A DNA stretch of 64,000 bases from positions 91,132-155,131 of IMG/VR virus record IMGVR_UViG_3300025889_000075; one strand, 5' to 3'. The position numbers and the translations under genes are program-made. The notes beneath the pieces are model-generated. The model saw only the letters and a program-made list of their open reading frames with translations. It had not been told where the DNA came from and did not search any database. Origin of the DNA: a virus. Positions 33,688-42,248 of the stretch are shown here, piece by piece (the stretch's first letter is position 1; each line of letters starts with the position of its first letter).

Positions 33688-34716
33688 ATGTCTCTAATGA
33701 GCAAACTCAAAAAGAATAGCAAACTCAAACATACTGAGGTATTGTCTGATTCTGAGTTTTTTACCAGCAAAGAAATGGTTAAAACTGACGTTCCAATGTT
33801 GAACGTTGCTTTATCTGGTTCTTTTGACGGTGGTTTAGCACCAGGACTAACAGTTCTCGCTGGACCTTCTAAACATTTTAAAACGTCATTTGCTTTGAAG
33901 ATTGCATCAGCATATCTGAAGGCAGACCCCGAAGCGGTAATGCTTTTTTATGATTCTGAATTTGGTTCACCCCAATCTTATTTTGACACGTTTGAAATTG
34001 ATACCGCCAGAGTTCTACATGTTCCAATCACAAATGTTGAAGAACTCAAATTCGATTTAATTTCGCAATTAGATAATGTAGAGAAGGGTGAAAAAGTAAT
34101 TGTTGTAATTGACTCTATTGGTAATCTAGCGTCTAAGAAAGAATTAGAGGATGCGCTCGACGAGAAATCAGTTGCTGACATGTCACGCGCCAAAGCATTA
34201 AAAGGTTTGTTCCGTATGACAACACCTTACCTAACAATGAAGAATGTTCCTCTCTTAGCAGTGAATCATACCTACAAAGAAATTGGTTTGTTCCCGAAAG
34301 ATATCGTTGGCGGTGGTACTGGTATTTACTACAGCGCTGATAATATCTGGATCCTCGGTCGACGTCAAAATAAAACAGGAACTGAAGTTGTTGGTTATGA
34401 TTTTATTATTAACGTTGACAAATCAAGGTTTGTTAAAGAAAAGAGTAAGATTCCGATTAGCGTAACGTGGGATGGTGGCATAGATCAGTTTAGTGGTTTA
34501 TTGGATGTTGCTCTTGCTTCTGGTCATGTAATTAAACCATCTAACGGATGGTATCAGAAAGTAAATGAAGAAAAGAAATATCGTGCTTCTGAACTTGATG
34601 GAGACTTCTGGAAAGGTATCTTGTCCAGCGTAACGTTTAAAGAAGAAGTTGAGCGTTTGTATAAAATTGGTAAGAAACCAACGTTAGAACTTGACTTGGA
34701 AGAAGTTAATGATTAA
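33688..34716 (+). CDS. uvsX: RecA-like recombinase UvsX
   Basis: The 342-residue product is the strand-exchange recombinase (T4 UvsX is 391). The Walker A variant A-G-P-S-K-H-F-K-T-S lies near residue 57, M-L-F-Y-D-S-E-F-G-S-P near 92, Walker B V-I-V-V-I-D-S-I-G-N near 140, and L-L-A-V-N-H-T-Y near 190. The C-terminus is acidic. It works with UvsY (18286) and gp46/47. It overlaps the next gene by 8 nt. Confidence 0.94.
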   Translation: MSLMSKLKKNSKLKHTEVLSDSEFFTSKEMVKTDVPMLNVALSGSFDGGLAPGLTVLAGPSKHFKTSFALKIASAYLKADPEAVMLFYDSEFGSPQSYFDTFEIDTARVLHVPITNVEELKFDLISQLDNVEKGEKVIVVIDSIGNLASKKELEDALDEKSVADMSRAKALKGLFRMTTPYLTMKNVPLLAVNHTYKEIGLFPKDIVGGGTGIYYSADNIWILGRRQNKTGTEVVGYDFIINVDKSRFVKEKSKIPISVTWDGGIDQFSGLLDVALASGHVIKPSNGWYQKVNEEKKYRASELDGDFWKGILSSVTFKEEVERLYKIGKKPTLELDLEEVND

Positions 34717-35029
34717 TGTTGACAAAGTATCAGAGGATATCGATTACGAATTAATTCCTGCGGTTGGGTCGAATAACGCCCAAGCGTGGGACATTCGTAT
34801 ATTAACAGGAGAGTTTACTGAAACAATTATTCGTTTCGGTAATGTTTCTTTTAATGGAAAAAACGATTGCCTTAATTTTAATTTTAAGGTAATATCAACT
34901 CCTGATCCTGATTTAAATGTTACTTATGTCCCGTTACAAGATCACGCTGCTCTTATCCTTGAAGATGTTATGGCAAAGAGCATTGGTAACGGATCGATTG
35001 TCTTAAAAGATATGGAACAAAATGATTGA
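34709..35029 (+). CDS. Conserved hypothetical protein between UvsX and gp41
   Basis: The 106-residue product from ATG 34709 starts within the uvsX end and overlaps gp41 by 8 nt, so the three are translated as a unit. It is beta-rich (W-D-I-R-I-L-T-G-E-F-T-E-T-I-I-R-F-G-N-V-S-F-N). Similar genes stand here in other marine T4-like phages. No catalytic motif is visible; a small accessory role for helicase or recombinase is possible. Confidence 0.7.
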   Translation: MINVDKVSEDIDYELIPAVGSNNAQAWDIRILTGEFTETIIRFGNVSFNGKNDCLNFNFKVISTPDPDLNVTYVPLQDHAALILEDVMAKSIGNGSIVLKDMEQND

Positions 35030-36398
35030 CCTTGAAAAAACTATACTTCGCAATCTTCTAACCAATGAAGAGTTTATGCGAAGAGTCTTACCTTTTATCA
35101 AAAAAGATTATTTCCAAGGAGTTTATAAAGAACTATTCACACAAGTCGTTAAGTATGTTTCAAGATATAATAAACTTCCAACTCAGGAAGCGTTCAAGAT
35201 TAATGTAGATAGTCTTGACACATTAACTGAAGAAACTTACAAACACGCAATTGATATTTTACCAGACATCTTTACCTTTAAAGAAGAGGACGGTGACTGG
35301 TTACTTGACACTACAGAAAAGTGGTGTCAGGATCGTGCGCTTCATGGTGCAATTATGGAGTCTATCACGATCCTTGACGGCAAGCATAACAAACTTACTA
35401 AGAATTCCTTGCCGGACCTTCTTCAAAATGCACTAGCAGTTTGCTTTGACACAAACATTGGTCATGATTACCTTGAGAATGTGGAAGAGAGATATGACTT
35501 TTATCATGAACAGGAAGAACGTATTCCTTTTGACCTAGATTATTTCAACCGCATTACTAAAGGTGGGTTGCCGAACAAAACCCTTAACATTGCGCTCGCT
35601 GGAACTGGCGTTGGTAAGAGTTTGTTCATGTGTCACAGCGCTGCTAGTGCGCTCTCTCAAGGATACAATGTATTATATATTACACTTGAAATGTCAGAAG
35701 AACGTATCGCTGAACGTATCGACGCTAACTTAATGAACGTCGCAATCGATCAGTTAGAAAATATGTCTAAGAGCATGTTTACTGATCGAGTGAAGCGAAT
35801 CGCTGATAAAACTAAAGGTAAGTTGATCATTAAAGAGTATCCGACTGGTCAAGCACACGCGAATCATTTCCGTGCGCTATTCAACGAGCTGAAACTGAAA
35901 CGCTCGTTCAAACCAGAGATTGTGTTCATAGATTACCTAAATATATGTGCGTCCTCGCGTATGAAAGGTATGGGTGGCGCAATTAATTCCTACAGTTATA
36001 TCAAGGCGATTGCTGAGGAAATACGTGGGTTGGCAGTAGAATTTGATGTTCCTATTATGTCTGCTACACAGACAACTCGTAGTGGGTTCTCTAGTTCTGA
36101 TCCTGGACTTGAAGATACATCTGAGTCATTTGGTCTGCCAGCAACTGCAGATTTAATGTTTGCTTTGATCTCGAATGAGGAACTTTCCTCTTTGAACCAG
36201 ATTATGGTTAAACAGTTGAAGAATCGTTATAATGACCCGAACGTGAATCTAAGATTCTGTATTGGGGTGGATCGTTCTAAGATGAGATTGTTTGATGTCG
36301 ATCAAACTAAAGATAAATCGATTATTGAGCAAGAAGATAAACCTGTGTTTGATAATACAACTGCAGGTAAGAGACTTAGTAGCATTAAAGTTTCATAG
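35022..36398 (+). CDS. 41: Replicative helicase gp41 (DnaB-like)
   Basis: The 458-residue product is the hexameric fork helicase (T4 gp41 is 475). The N-terminal domain is followed by Walker A L-A-G-T-G-V-G-K-S near residue 195, then L-Y-I-T-L-E-M-S-E-E-R-I-A-E-R-I, Walker B I-V-F-I-D-Y-L-N near 305, and M-S-A-T-Q-T-T-R near 345. It normally works with a gp61 primase, for which the AEP-like gene at 31853 is a candidate here. Confidence 0.95.
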   Translation: MIDLEKTILRNLLTNEEFMRRVLPFIKKDYFQGVYKELFTQVVKYVSRYNKLPTQEAFKINVDSLDTLTEETYKHAIDILPDIFTFKEEDGDWLLDTTEKWCQDRALHGAIMESITILDGKHNKLTKNSLPDLLQNALAVCFDTNIGHDYLENVEERYDFYHEQEERIPFDLDYFNRITKGGLPNKTLNIALAGTGVGKSLFMCHSAASALSQGYNVLYITLEMSEERIAERIDANLMNVAIDQLENMSKSMFTDRVKRIADKTKGKLIIKEYPTGQAHANHFRALFNELKLKRSFKPEIVFIDYLNICASSRMKGMGGAINSYSYIKAIAEEIRGLAVEFDVPIMSATQTTRSGFSSSDPGLEDTSESFGLPATADLMFALISNEELSSLNQIMVKQLKNRYNDPNVNLRFCIGVDRSKMRLFDVDQTKDKSIIEQEDKPVFDNTTAGKRLSSIKVS

Positions 36399-36407
36399 GA
36401 GAAACGT

Positions 36408-36671
36408 ATGGATCCATTATATCAAACGGTCTTAACACTTTTTTGTATGTTTGGTGCATATCTTTGGGGTAGGTCCCAAGGAGTTATGTCTGGTTGTACA
36501 ATGACTTGGTTGGTTGTTATTGAGAGTTTTCGAGCGAAAGAATTGAATATTGATGAAGATACCCAAGAAATATTCTTTACGGATAATTGGGGCAGAGTCA
36601 AAAGTTCTCTAACATTTTGGAATGAAGATGGAAATCGAGATAAAGAACCAGAAGTTCTTGAGCAGACTTAA
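36408..36671 (+). CDS. Small membrane protein downstream of gp41
   Basis: The 87-residue product has one hydrophobic helix at residues 5-25 (Q-T-V-L-T-L-F-C-M-F-G-A-Y-L-W-G) and a soluble C-terminal domain with I-D-E-D-T-Q-E-I-F-F-T-D. A GGAGAAACGT site precedes the ATG. It overlaps the next gene by 50 nt. No family is recognised. Confidence 0.6.
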   Translation: MDPLYQTVLTLFCMFGAYLWGRSQGVMSGCTMTWLVVIESFRAKELNIDEDTQEIFFTDNWGRVKSSLTFWNEDGNRDKEPEVLEQT

Positions 36672-37278
36672 TGGTCTGATTGAAGAGTTTAATAGTATTA
36701 GAGGCGATTCTATACTACCTTCTATAAAATCTGTTGATTCTAATTTTGAATCATATCTTTCAAGAGAAAGACTTAATGAGTTAATGTCCGCTCCTCATCG
36801 CGGGGATCCAGTGGACTATCATGCCACACCCGTTGGTGATCTTAGATTAAAATATTCTGAATGGATTAATTTTTATAATGAATGGCGATTTGAAGTTCCT
36901 TCAGAAATGGGTATGGCAACTTGTGCGTTGATCAATCATTATCCTGAACAAGGATTGACGGGTTGGCATACTAATTGGAATGCCAATGCATATCAAATCC
37001 TTTTCACTTGGTCAGAAACAGGCGATGGGTACTTTTGTTACTTAGATAAAGAAAAAGATGAAATAATTAAAATTCAGGACAAACCTGGATGGCAATGTAG
37101 GTGGTTCTATTTCGGTAGAGAAGACGAACCTGAACATCATTGTTGGCATGGTTGTTATACGAATTGTGAAAGATTTACACTAGCATATAAATTTTCAAAT
37201 CAAAGTAAAAACTCAAAAGTAGATTTAATTGCTCAGGAGATGAGAGATGAATTTATCGCAGAGATCACAACAGTTTAA
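36622..37278 (+). CDS. 2OG-Fe(II) oxygenase-like protein
   Basis: The 218-residue product has a C-terminal beta-helix pattern: G-W-H-T-N-W-N (where H-x-D would be expected), F-C-Y-L-D, and C-W-H-G-C-Y-T-N-C-E-R-F-T-L-A-Y with distal H and R. The first motif reads H-T-N rather than H-x-D, so metal binding may be altered. It overlaps the membrane gene upstream by 50 nt and the hydrolase downstream by 32 nt. ATG 36622 or 36628 is possible as start. Substrate unknown. Confidence 0.55.
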   Translation: MKMEIEIKNQKFLSRLNGLIEEFNSIRGDSILPSIKSVDSNFESYLSRERLNELMSAPHRGDPVDYHATPVGDLRLKYSEWINFYNEWRFEVPSEMGMATCALINHYPEQGLTGWHTNWNANAYQILFTWSETGDGYFCYLDKEKDEIIKIQDKPGWQCRWFYFGREDEPEHHCWHGCYTNCERFTLAYKFSNQSKNSKVDLIAQEMRDEFIAEITTV

Positions 37279-37903
37279 ATTCATAGAAATTTTAGTTATA
37301 ATATTGACAATGTCAGTATTGTTAATTTATGCGGGGAGCGGAGATGAAAAACAAAAACCTGAAGAGGAAATTGTTATTACGCCGTTCTCAGAAACAGGCG
37401 AACAAGATATCGAAACAACCTCCGAAGAAACGGAAGAAATGGATCAATCAAGTGAAGGCGAGCGAGTATTGGATAGCGAACTTTATTGCCTTTCTCTTAA
37501 CATTTACCACGAGTCTCGCGGTGATTCATTCGCTGGCCAAGCTGCTGTAGCAGACGTAGTGCTCAATCGAGTAGAAGATACTTACTATCCAAATACCGTC
37601 TGCGAGGTTGTTAAACAAGCAGTCTATATAGAAAACTGGAAAGGAAACGTAGTACCGAAAAGACATATGTGTCAATTCTCTTGGTATTGTGACGGGATAA
37701 GTGATGAACCAGGAGATCCTGATGCTTGGATGGAATCTTACTTTCTTGCTGAAGAAGTATTGACAAAAGATGCATGGAGAGGTATAACTGAAGGCGCGAC
37801 GCATTATCATGCTGCACACATAAGACCTAATTGGACTGCAGATAGAGGAATGACTTATACGGGTTCAATTGGAGGACATGAGTTTTATAGATGGATAAGA
37901 TAA
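37247..37903 (+). CDS. Cell wall hydrolase, SleB type, membrane anchored
   Basis: The 218-residue product has an N-terminal transmembrane anchor (residues 12-28), a linker of about 50 residues rich in E and S, and a SleB/Hydrolase_2 domain from residue 77. The catalytic E89 is in N-I-Y-H-E-S-R-G, followed by G-Q-A-A-V-A-D-V-V-L-N-R-V and the C-Q-F-S-W-Y-C-D segment. The family cleaves peptidoglycan glycan strands. The anchor suggests a signal-arrest type lysin acting in the periplasm. It is the best lysis-enzyme candidate in the window; no holin is identified. Confidence 0.82.
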   Translation: MNLSQRSQQFKFIEILVIILTMSVLLIYAGSGDEKQKPEEEIVITPFSETGEQDIETTSEETEEMDQSSEGERVLDSELYCLSLNIYHESRGDSFAGQAAVADVVLNRVEDTYYPNTVCEVVKQAVYIENWKGNVVPKRHMCQFSWYCDGISDEPGDPDAWMESYFLAEEVLTKDAWRGITEGATHYHAAHIRPNWTADRGMTYTGSIGGHEFYRWIR

Positions 37904-37915
37904 ATTATGAAATGG

Positions 37916-37944
37916 TTGACAAATAAGATAGAAAATAGTAAGAT
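37916..37944 (+). promoter_or_regulatory. Host sigma70-type promoter for the base-modification operon
   Basis: A perfect TTGACA at 37916-37921 and TAAGAT at 37939-37944 are 17 nt apart in the gap after the hydrolase gene. It precedes the run 37987-41239, whose genes overlap each other. Confidence 0.78.
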
Positions 37945-37986
37945 GGAACTATTCTTGGATACTATTGGACTTGAGGAATTTATGTT

Positions 37987-38316
37987 ATGAAACAAAACTT
38001 ATTCACTGAAGGTGTACAATATCGAAAGTTGTTGCCTGAACTTTCTTTAATGACTGTCTATGGTAAAAAAGATGTCGTTATGAAGCGATGTAAATGTTGC
38101 GGCGTGGTAAAATGTGGAAGCGAGTTTTATTTAAAACCAAATTCAAAAACCGAATTAAGAGATTTTTGCACCTCCTGTCACTCCAAAGATACACAAGAAA
38201 GAAGTAAAAGACTTAGATATAAAACCGCAAAGTATAAAGAAATGGTGCGGCGCAGAAAAGAAGAAGAAAAACGAAAGCGAGAAAATGCAGGATCTCTAGA
38301 GGAATTCATGGTATGA
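37987..38316 (+). CDS. Small zinc-binding protein with clamp-tail-like C-terminus
   Basis: The 109-residue product has two cysteine pairs, C-K-C-C-G-V-V-K-C near residue 35 and C-T-S-C-H near 60, forming a zinc-ribbon like the N-terminal module of some HNH endonucleases. No HNH catalytic residues follow. A very basic helix leads to the end G-S-L-E-E-F-M-V, which resembles the tails of gp43 and the two proteins encoded next. Its stop overlaps the dioxygenase start (ATGA). A DNA-binding adaptor is plausible but unproven. Confidence 0.6.
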   Translation: MKQNLFTEGVQYRKLLPELSLMTVYGKKDVVMKRCKCCGVVKCGSEFYLKPNSKTELRDFCTSCHSKDTQERSKRLRYKTAKYKEMVRRRKEEEKRKRENAGSLEEFMV

Positions 38317-39644
38317 GAGTTGTCATTGCTGACAAAGTAATTAATTGCGAACACAAACTCGGTACATATATGGAAGATACCGATTACGATCTCTTGGTTG
38401 AAGAGGATATTGACTTCTATGCGCCGATTAAAGAAATTGGTAGAACAGAACCATCAGAGCAAGAGTGTATATTCAAGTTTCGAAAATCTGTGTTTAGCGC
38501 CGAAGAACAACTTGGCGCGTACGAAGGTTTGGTTGGCGCTGCTCAACCAACTCAGAACCGAGGTCTTGCTGCAGGTCCAAAGGGCGAGCGCCTCGGTAGT
38601 AGAAATTGGTGTACTGAAGAGCAAATAGAAATTATGGAACATCTTATGAAAGGCGGAACTTCGCTTTTCTCTGACGACCCAATTGCTGAGATACGCGAAA
38701 AACATAGAAAAATGAAAGTGCAGCCAGAGAGTCGTGGTATTGTTTGGGTTATAACTAAGATTGAAGCGGATGGGTATGAATATGATAATTTCTTTGAAAA
38801 TAAAATTCAGGAAATATTAAAACTTCCTTACGCCGATCGCCGCACAGCTGCTAAACATATGTTCGATACTTACGTATCAAAAACAACTTACGCAAATCAA
38901 GTTTTATCTGGTATTGCTGGATTCTACGATCGATATCCTCGTATTCCTTACGGTCGGGCAACTTCTTATACTGAACATAACTTTTCAACTTATGAAAAAT
39001 GTTATCCATTCATGAGAAAACTATCAAATGAATTTGCCCGACTACTACCTCAGAAGTTTTCTAAACAAGAACATTATGCCAATAAACTTGATGAGCGTTT
39101 TCGAGTTGCCGGTAAAGATACACCATTTACAACAATTACAGTAAATAAAAATTTTAGAACTTCAGCGCATCGCGACGCAGGCGACTTGAGCGAAGGGTTT
39201 TCTAATTTAACAGTTGTCGCTAAAGAAAAGGATTGGGATGGTGGTTATCTTGTGTTGCCCGAATATAGAGTAGCAATCAATGTAAGACCAGGGGATTTAT
39301 TGTTAATTAATAATCATGAAGGTATACATGGCAATACACAAATCATACCGAAAGAAGGAAAAACTTTGGATGAGATGGAACGTATTTCCCTAGTTTGCTA
39401 TTTCCGTGAAAAAATGCTAGAATTGGGTACAATGGAATATGAAAACCATCGTTACAATTTTGTTATCAGTAGAAAAAATAATGAATCACATCCAAATTGG
39501 CGCCCACTTTGGAACGGTGTTAGTGAAGGAATGTGGGAATCAGATGAATGGTTTGATTATCTTGAAACCAACGGCGGTTCTGATATGTTAAATACATATC
39601 ATCCTAATAATGAAAAGTCATCCCTTGAGGCATTTTTTGCATGA
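38313..39644 (+). CDS. TET/JBP-family 2OG-Fe(II) DNA base dioxygenase
   Basis: The 443-residue product matches the phage TET/JBP oxygenase family, which hydroxylates 5-methylcytosine or thymine in DNA. The catalytic domain covers roughly residues 270-370: H286-R-D288 in F-R-T-S-A-H-R-D-A-G-D, then a G-G-Y-L-V-L-P-E strand, distal H339 in H-G-N-T-Q, and an R in E-R-I-S-L-V-C-Y-F. The N-terminal 230 residues include a T-Q-N-R-G-L-A-A region. The C-terminus S-S-L-E-A-F-F-A resembles the gp43 clamp tail. It overlaps its neighbours by ATGA on both sides. No cytosine-5 methyltransferase is seen nearby. Confidence 0.78.
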   Translation: MRVVIADKVINCEHKLGTYMEDTDYDLLVEEDIDFYAPIKEIGRTEPSEQECIFKFRKSVFSAEEQLGAYEGLVGAAQPTQNRGLAAGPKGERLGSRNWCTEEQIEIMEHLMKGGTSLFSDDPIAEIREKHRKMKVQPESRGIVWVITKIEADGYEYDNFFENKIQEILKLPYADRRTAAKHMFDTYVSKTTYANQVLSGIAGFYDRYPRIPYGRATSYTEHNFSTYEKCYPFMRKLSNEFARLLPQKFSKQEHYANKLDERFRVAGKDTPFTTITVNKNFRTSAHRDAGDLSEGFSNLTVVAKEKDWDGGYLVLPEYRVAINVRPGDLLLINNHEGIHGNTQIIPKEGKTLDEMERISLVCYFREKMLELGTMEYENHRYNFVISRKNNESHPNWRPLWNGVSEGMWESDEWFDYLETNGGSDMLNTYHPNNEKSSLEAFFA

Positions 39645-40447
39645 TTGATTACCAGATAGCAGTCCCCAGTTACAAACGACCAGTAACTATTCAAAACAAA
39701 ACACTCAAAGTATTTGAACATCATAACATACCATCCGAAAGAGTTACTATTTTCGTTGCAGACGAAATAGAACATGAAGCATATAAGGTTGCTCTAAATA
39801 ATCACAAATATGGTTCAAACATCGTCATAGGCGTCCCCACAATTGGTGCACAGCGTAATTTTATTGAGAAGTATTATCCCGAAGGCACATTATTAATGAT
39901 GTTTGATGATGACATTGAAGAAGTCCAAAGAAGGCAAGACGAAAAAACTCTTGTACCTATTGACGATTTGTATTCTGAAATCATCGAACAAGGATTTAAT
40001 AAGTGTGCTGAAGTTGGTGCTAAGACCTTCGGTATATATGCAGCATCAAACGCATATTTCATGAAAGATCGAGTTTATACGAAACTTTGTTATATTATTG
40101 CTTCTATGTTTGGCGTCGTCGTTGAGCATGATGATTATCTCGCGCGCGAAACAAATCACGGCGAAGATTATGAATATAGTTTGCGCCAATATGTTAAGAA
40201 TGGTGTTCTCTGCCGACTTGATAACTATACTGTTAAAAGCAACTACTATAAAGAAGAAGGTGGATTACAAACCATTAGAACTAAAGATTATGTACACGAA
40301 TCAATTAGCAAGATTGCTAATATGTTTCCTGACCTTTGTACGATGTACACGCGTAAATCTACTGGTAACGCTGAACTAAGATTACGAGATAGCACTAATG
40401 GTAAATATCAAAAAGCAGAATCAACCCTTGAGGCATTTTTCGTATGA
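39641..40447 (+). CDS. TAGT-like glycosyltransferase (TET-associated)
   Basis: The 268-residue product has a GT-A-type fold pattern: I-A-V-P-S-Y-K-R-P near the start, G-A-Q-R-N-F and the metal-binding L-M-M-F-D-D-D-I near residue 90, and N-H-G-E-D-Y-E-Y-S near 170. It fits TET-associated glycosyltransferases, which are thought to glycosylate the hydroxymethyl base made by the neighbouring oxygenase. The C-terminus S-T-L-E-A-F-F-V nearly repeats the oxygenase tail. ATGA overlaps link it to both neighbours. A protein target cannot be excluded. Confidence 0.72.
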   Translation: MIDYQIAVPSYKRPVTIQNKTLKVFEHHNIPSERVTIFVADEIEHEAYKVALNNHKYGSNIVIGVPTIGAQRNFIEKYYPEGTLLMMFDDDIEEVQRRQDEKTLVPIDDLYSEIIEQGFNKCAEVGAKTFGIYAASNAYFMKDRVYTKLCYIIASMFGVVVEHDDYLARETNHGEDYEYSLRQYVKNGVLCRLDNYTVKSNYYKEEGGLQTIRTKDYVHESISKIANMFPDLCTMYTRKSTGNAELRLRDSTNGKYQKAESTLEAFFV

Positions 40448-40857
40448 TCGTAGGATTTACTGCAAGCACATTTGACTTGCTTCACGCTGGTCATATTTCT
40501 ATGCTGCGCGAAGCAAAAGAGCAATGCGAATACTTAATTTGTGGTTTGCAAGTTGATCCTTCGTTAGATCGCCCAGAAAAAAATAAACCTGTACAAACTT
40601 TGGTTGAACGTTATATCCAGCTGTCTGCTGTTAAATACGTTGATGAAATTATACCGTATCAATCTGAAGAAGATTTAGAAGATATACTCAAAATGGTTAG
40701 TATCGACATACGTATTATTGGTGCTGAGTATAAGGATAAAAAATTTACTGGTCGCGCTACTTGTGCTTCTCGTGGAATTGAAATATTCTATAACAAGAGA
40801 GACCATAGATTTTCAACCAGCGATTTAAGGAGAAGAGTTAGTGAACTACAAATTTAA
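40444..40857 (+). CDS. Cytidylyltransferase-like nucleotidyltransferase (TagD type)
   Basis: The 137-residue product has the H-x-G-H motif (F-D-L-L-H-A-G-H) at about residues 10-17 and the closing F-S-T-S-D-L-R-R-R, both typical of glycerol-3-phosphate cytidylyltransferases and relatives. It could make a CDP- or other activated donor. The overlap with the glycosyltransferase suggests it supplies substrate for DNA base decoration, which is inference. The end overlaps the DUF3310-like gene by 17 nt. Confidence 0.8.
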   Translation: MIVGFTASTFDLLHAGHISMLREAKEQCEYLICGLQVDPSLDRPEKNKPVQTLVERYIQLSAVKYVDEIIPYQSEEDLEDILKMVSIDIRIIGAEYKDKKFTGRATCASRGIEIFYNKRDHRFSTSDLRRRVSELQI

Positions 40858-41239
40858 TGAAGGCAATTTAATTGCGGAGTTGAAAGAATATGTCGACAAA
40901 ACATACGACGAACATTATGCAACGGATAAATATCAGGCTACTGATGTTATTATTGATAGCGGTCACGGTACTGGGTTTTGCTTGGGTAACGTCATCAAAT
41001 ATGCAAAGCGATATGGACGCAAGGGAGATGCCGCTGAGCAACGTAAGGATCTCATGAAGATTCTTCACTATGCGTTGATTCAATTAAATATACACGACGA
41101 GGCAAACAAACCTGCTAAACCCGCACCATTTCATCATTCCGGTGTTTATCACGGAGATGATGGTAATTACCACAGATATAGCATCGATAATGCAGCAATC
41201 GCAGAGTGGAATAATCTATCAAAGAAAAAAGGAAAGTAA
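40841..41239 (+). CDS. DUF3310-like protein
   Basis: The 132-residue product has the core G-T-G-F-C-L-G-N-V-I-K-Y-A-K-R-Y-G-R-K, then D-L-M-K-I-L-H-Y-A-L. This is the hallmark of the phage DUF3310 family, whose function is unknown (often annotated nucleotide-kinase-like). The GTG start at 40841 has an AAGGAG site upstream and overlaps the cytidylyltransferase. It closes the modification operon. Confidence 0.7.
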   Translation: MNYKFNEGNLIAELKEYVDKTYDEHYATDKYQATDVIIDSGHGTGFCLGNVIKYAKRYGRKGDAAEQRKDLMKILHYALIQLNIHDEANKPAKPAPFHHSGVYHGDDGNYHRYSIDNAAIAEWNNLSKKKGK

Positions 41240-41240
41240 T

Positions 41241-41996
41241 ATGAAGAAACTTCTAGCAACTGTATTGTTATTGCCAGCACTAGCATTAGCAAATCCAATT
41301 GACGATAATTGTGCGCAGCATACAATTCATGGTGCTCCAGTTAGCAGCATTACTTCTGGTACTCAGTATATCTGTCACGGTAATTATGCGGTACACTATC
41401 GCTATGATACTAAAACGGCAGAGTACGTTGTTGAGCATTTAGACGACGCTGATATTAACGGCGACGCAAAACGCAGAAACAACTTTAGAGAAGATCCTCT
41501 GGTTGACGATGAAAAAGAAGCACAACTTGAAGATTATAAGGGTCATCCATATGATCGTGGGCATTTGTCACCAGCAGCTGATAATCGTGCTGACTCAGAG
41601 CAGATGAGCGAGAGTTTCTATTTGACTAATATGGTTCCGCAAGATCCTGGTCATAACAGAGGTATCTGGCGTATTCTAGAAATTGGAGTTCGTAATACTG
41701 CTGCCGCTGGTGGTGATATTTACGTTATTAGTGGAACAATCTACGACGAAGGATATAAAGTTATCGGTAACGACTTGGGTGTTCCAACTAGAATTTGGAA
41801 AGTAGTCTTTGATGCCAACACTGGTGAAAGCATTGCCTTCCTGTTTCCGAATGAAAAACTTAGCACTAAGGATATGCCTCTTTATGCTACCTCAGTAGAT
41901 ATGGTAGAAAAAGAAACTGGTATTGACTTCTTCCCAAAAATGGGCGAGAATAAAGAAGACGTATTTGATCTTAACAACTGGCCAGAAATAAAATGA
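41241..41996 (+). CDS. Exported DNA/RNA non-specific endonuclease
   Basis: The 251-residue product from ATG 41241 (AAGGAAAG site) has a signal peptide (L-L-A-T-V-L-L-L-P-A-L-A-L-A) and an EndA/NUC-type nuclease domain. The catalytic D-R-G-H108 motif is in Y-D-R-G-H-L-S-P-A, followed by N-M-V-P-Q-D-P-G-H-N-R-G-I-W, which contains the metal-binding asparagine. The upstream in-frame extension lacks a ribosome site and would bury the signal. It may degrade host or competing DNA in the periplasm or after lysis. Confidence 0.85.
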   Translation: MKKLLATVLLLPALALANPIDDNCAQHTIHGAPVSSITSGTQYICHGNYAVHYRYDTKTAEYVVEHLDDADINGDAKRRNNFREDPLVDDEKEAQLEDYKGHPYDRGHLSPAADNRADSEQMSESFYLTNMVPQDPGHNRGIWRILEIGVRNTAAAGGDIYVISGTIYDEGYKVIGNDLGVPTRIWKVVFDANTGESIAFLFPNEKLSTKDMPLYATSVDMVEKETGIDFFPKMGENKEDVFDLNNWPEIK

Positions 41997-42247
41997 GCAA
42001 CGTAGTAGACTTCGTTCAATATAAGAAATTTAAAGAAGAAACCTTGCGGCAAATCGAAGAAGAAGAAAACAATCGGAATCGATTTCGTAATATGAGTAAC
42101 GCTGAGTTGTCAGGTTTATTAAAATTTCTTAATGAACTTGACGAAGGAAATAATTTAGAGTATAGTATTAATGTTGAGGATGGTCATCAATACTATGACT
42201 TTGACACTGCTACTTACACTTTAGACCTATCTACTGACGAAGACTAA
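41993..42247 (+). CDS. Hypothetical acidic protein
   Basis: The 84-residue acidic product starts in a 4-nt overlap with the nuclease gene. It has a helical first half rich in E/N/R (F-K-E-E-T-L-R-Q-I-E-E-E) and a beta-like second half ending in S-T-D-E-D. It could be an inhibitor or partner of the exported nuclease by position, but nothing in the sequence proves this. Confidence 0.5.
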   Translation: MSNVVDFVQYKKFKEETLRQIEEEENNRNRFRNMSNAELSGLLKFLNELDEGNNLEYSINVEDGHQYYDFDTATYTLDLSTDED

Positions 42248-42248
42248 A

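Noticed and set aside
41142-41240. Longer start for the exported nuclease
   Set aside because: The extension lacks a ribosome site, lies inside the DUF3310-like gene and would bury a clear signal peptide starting at 41241.
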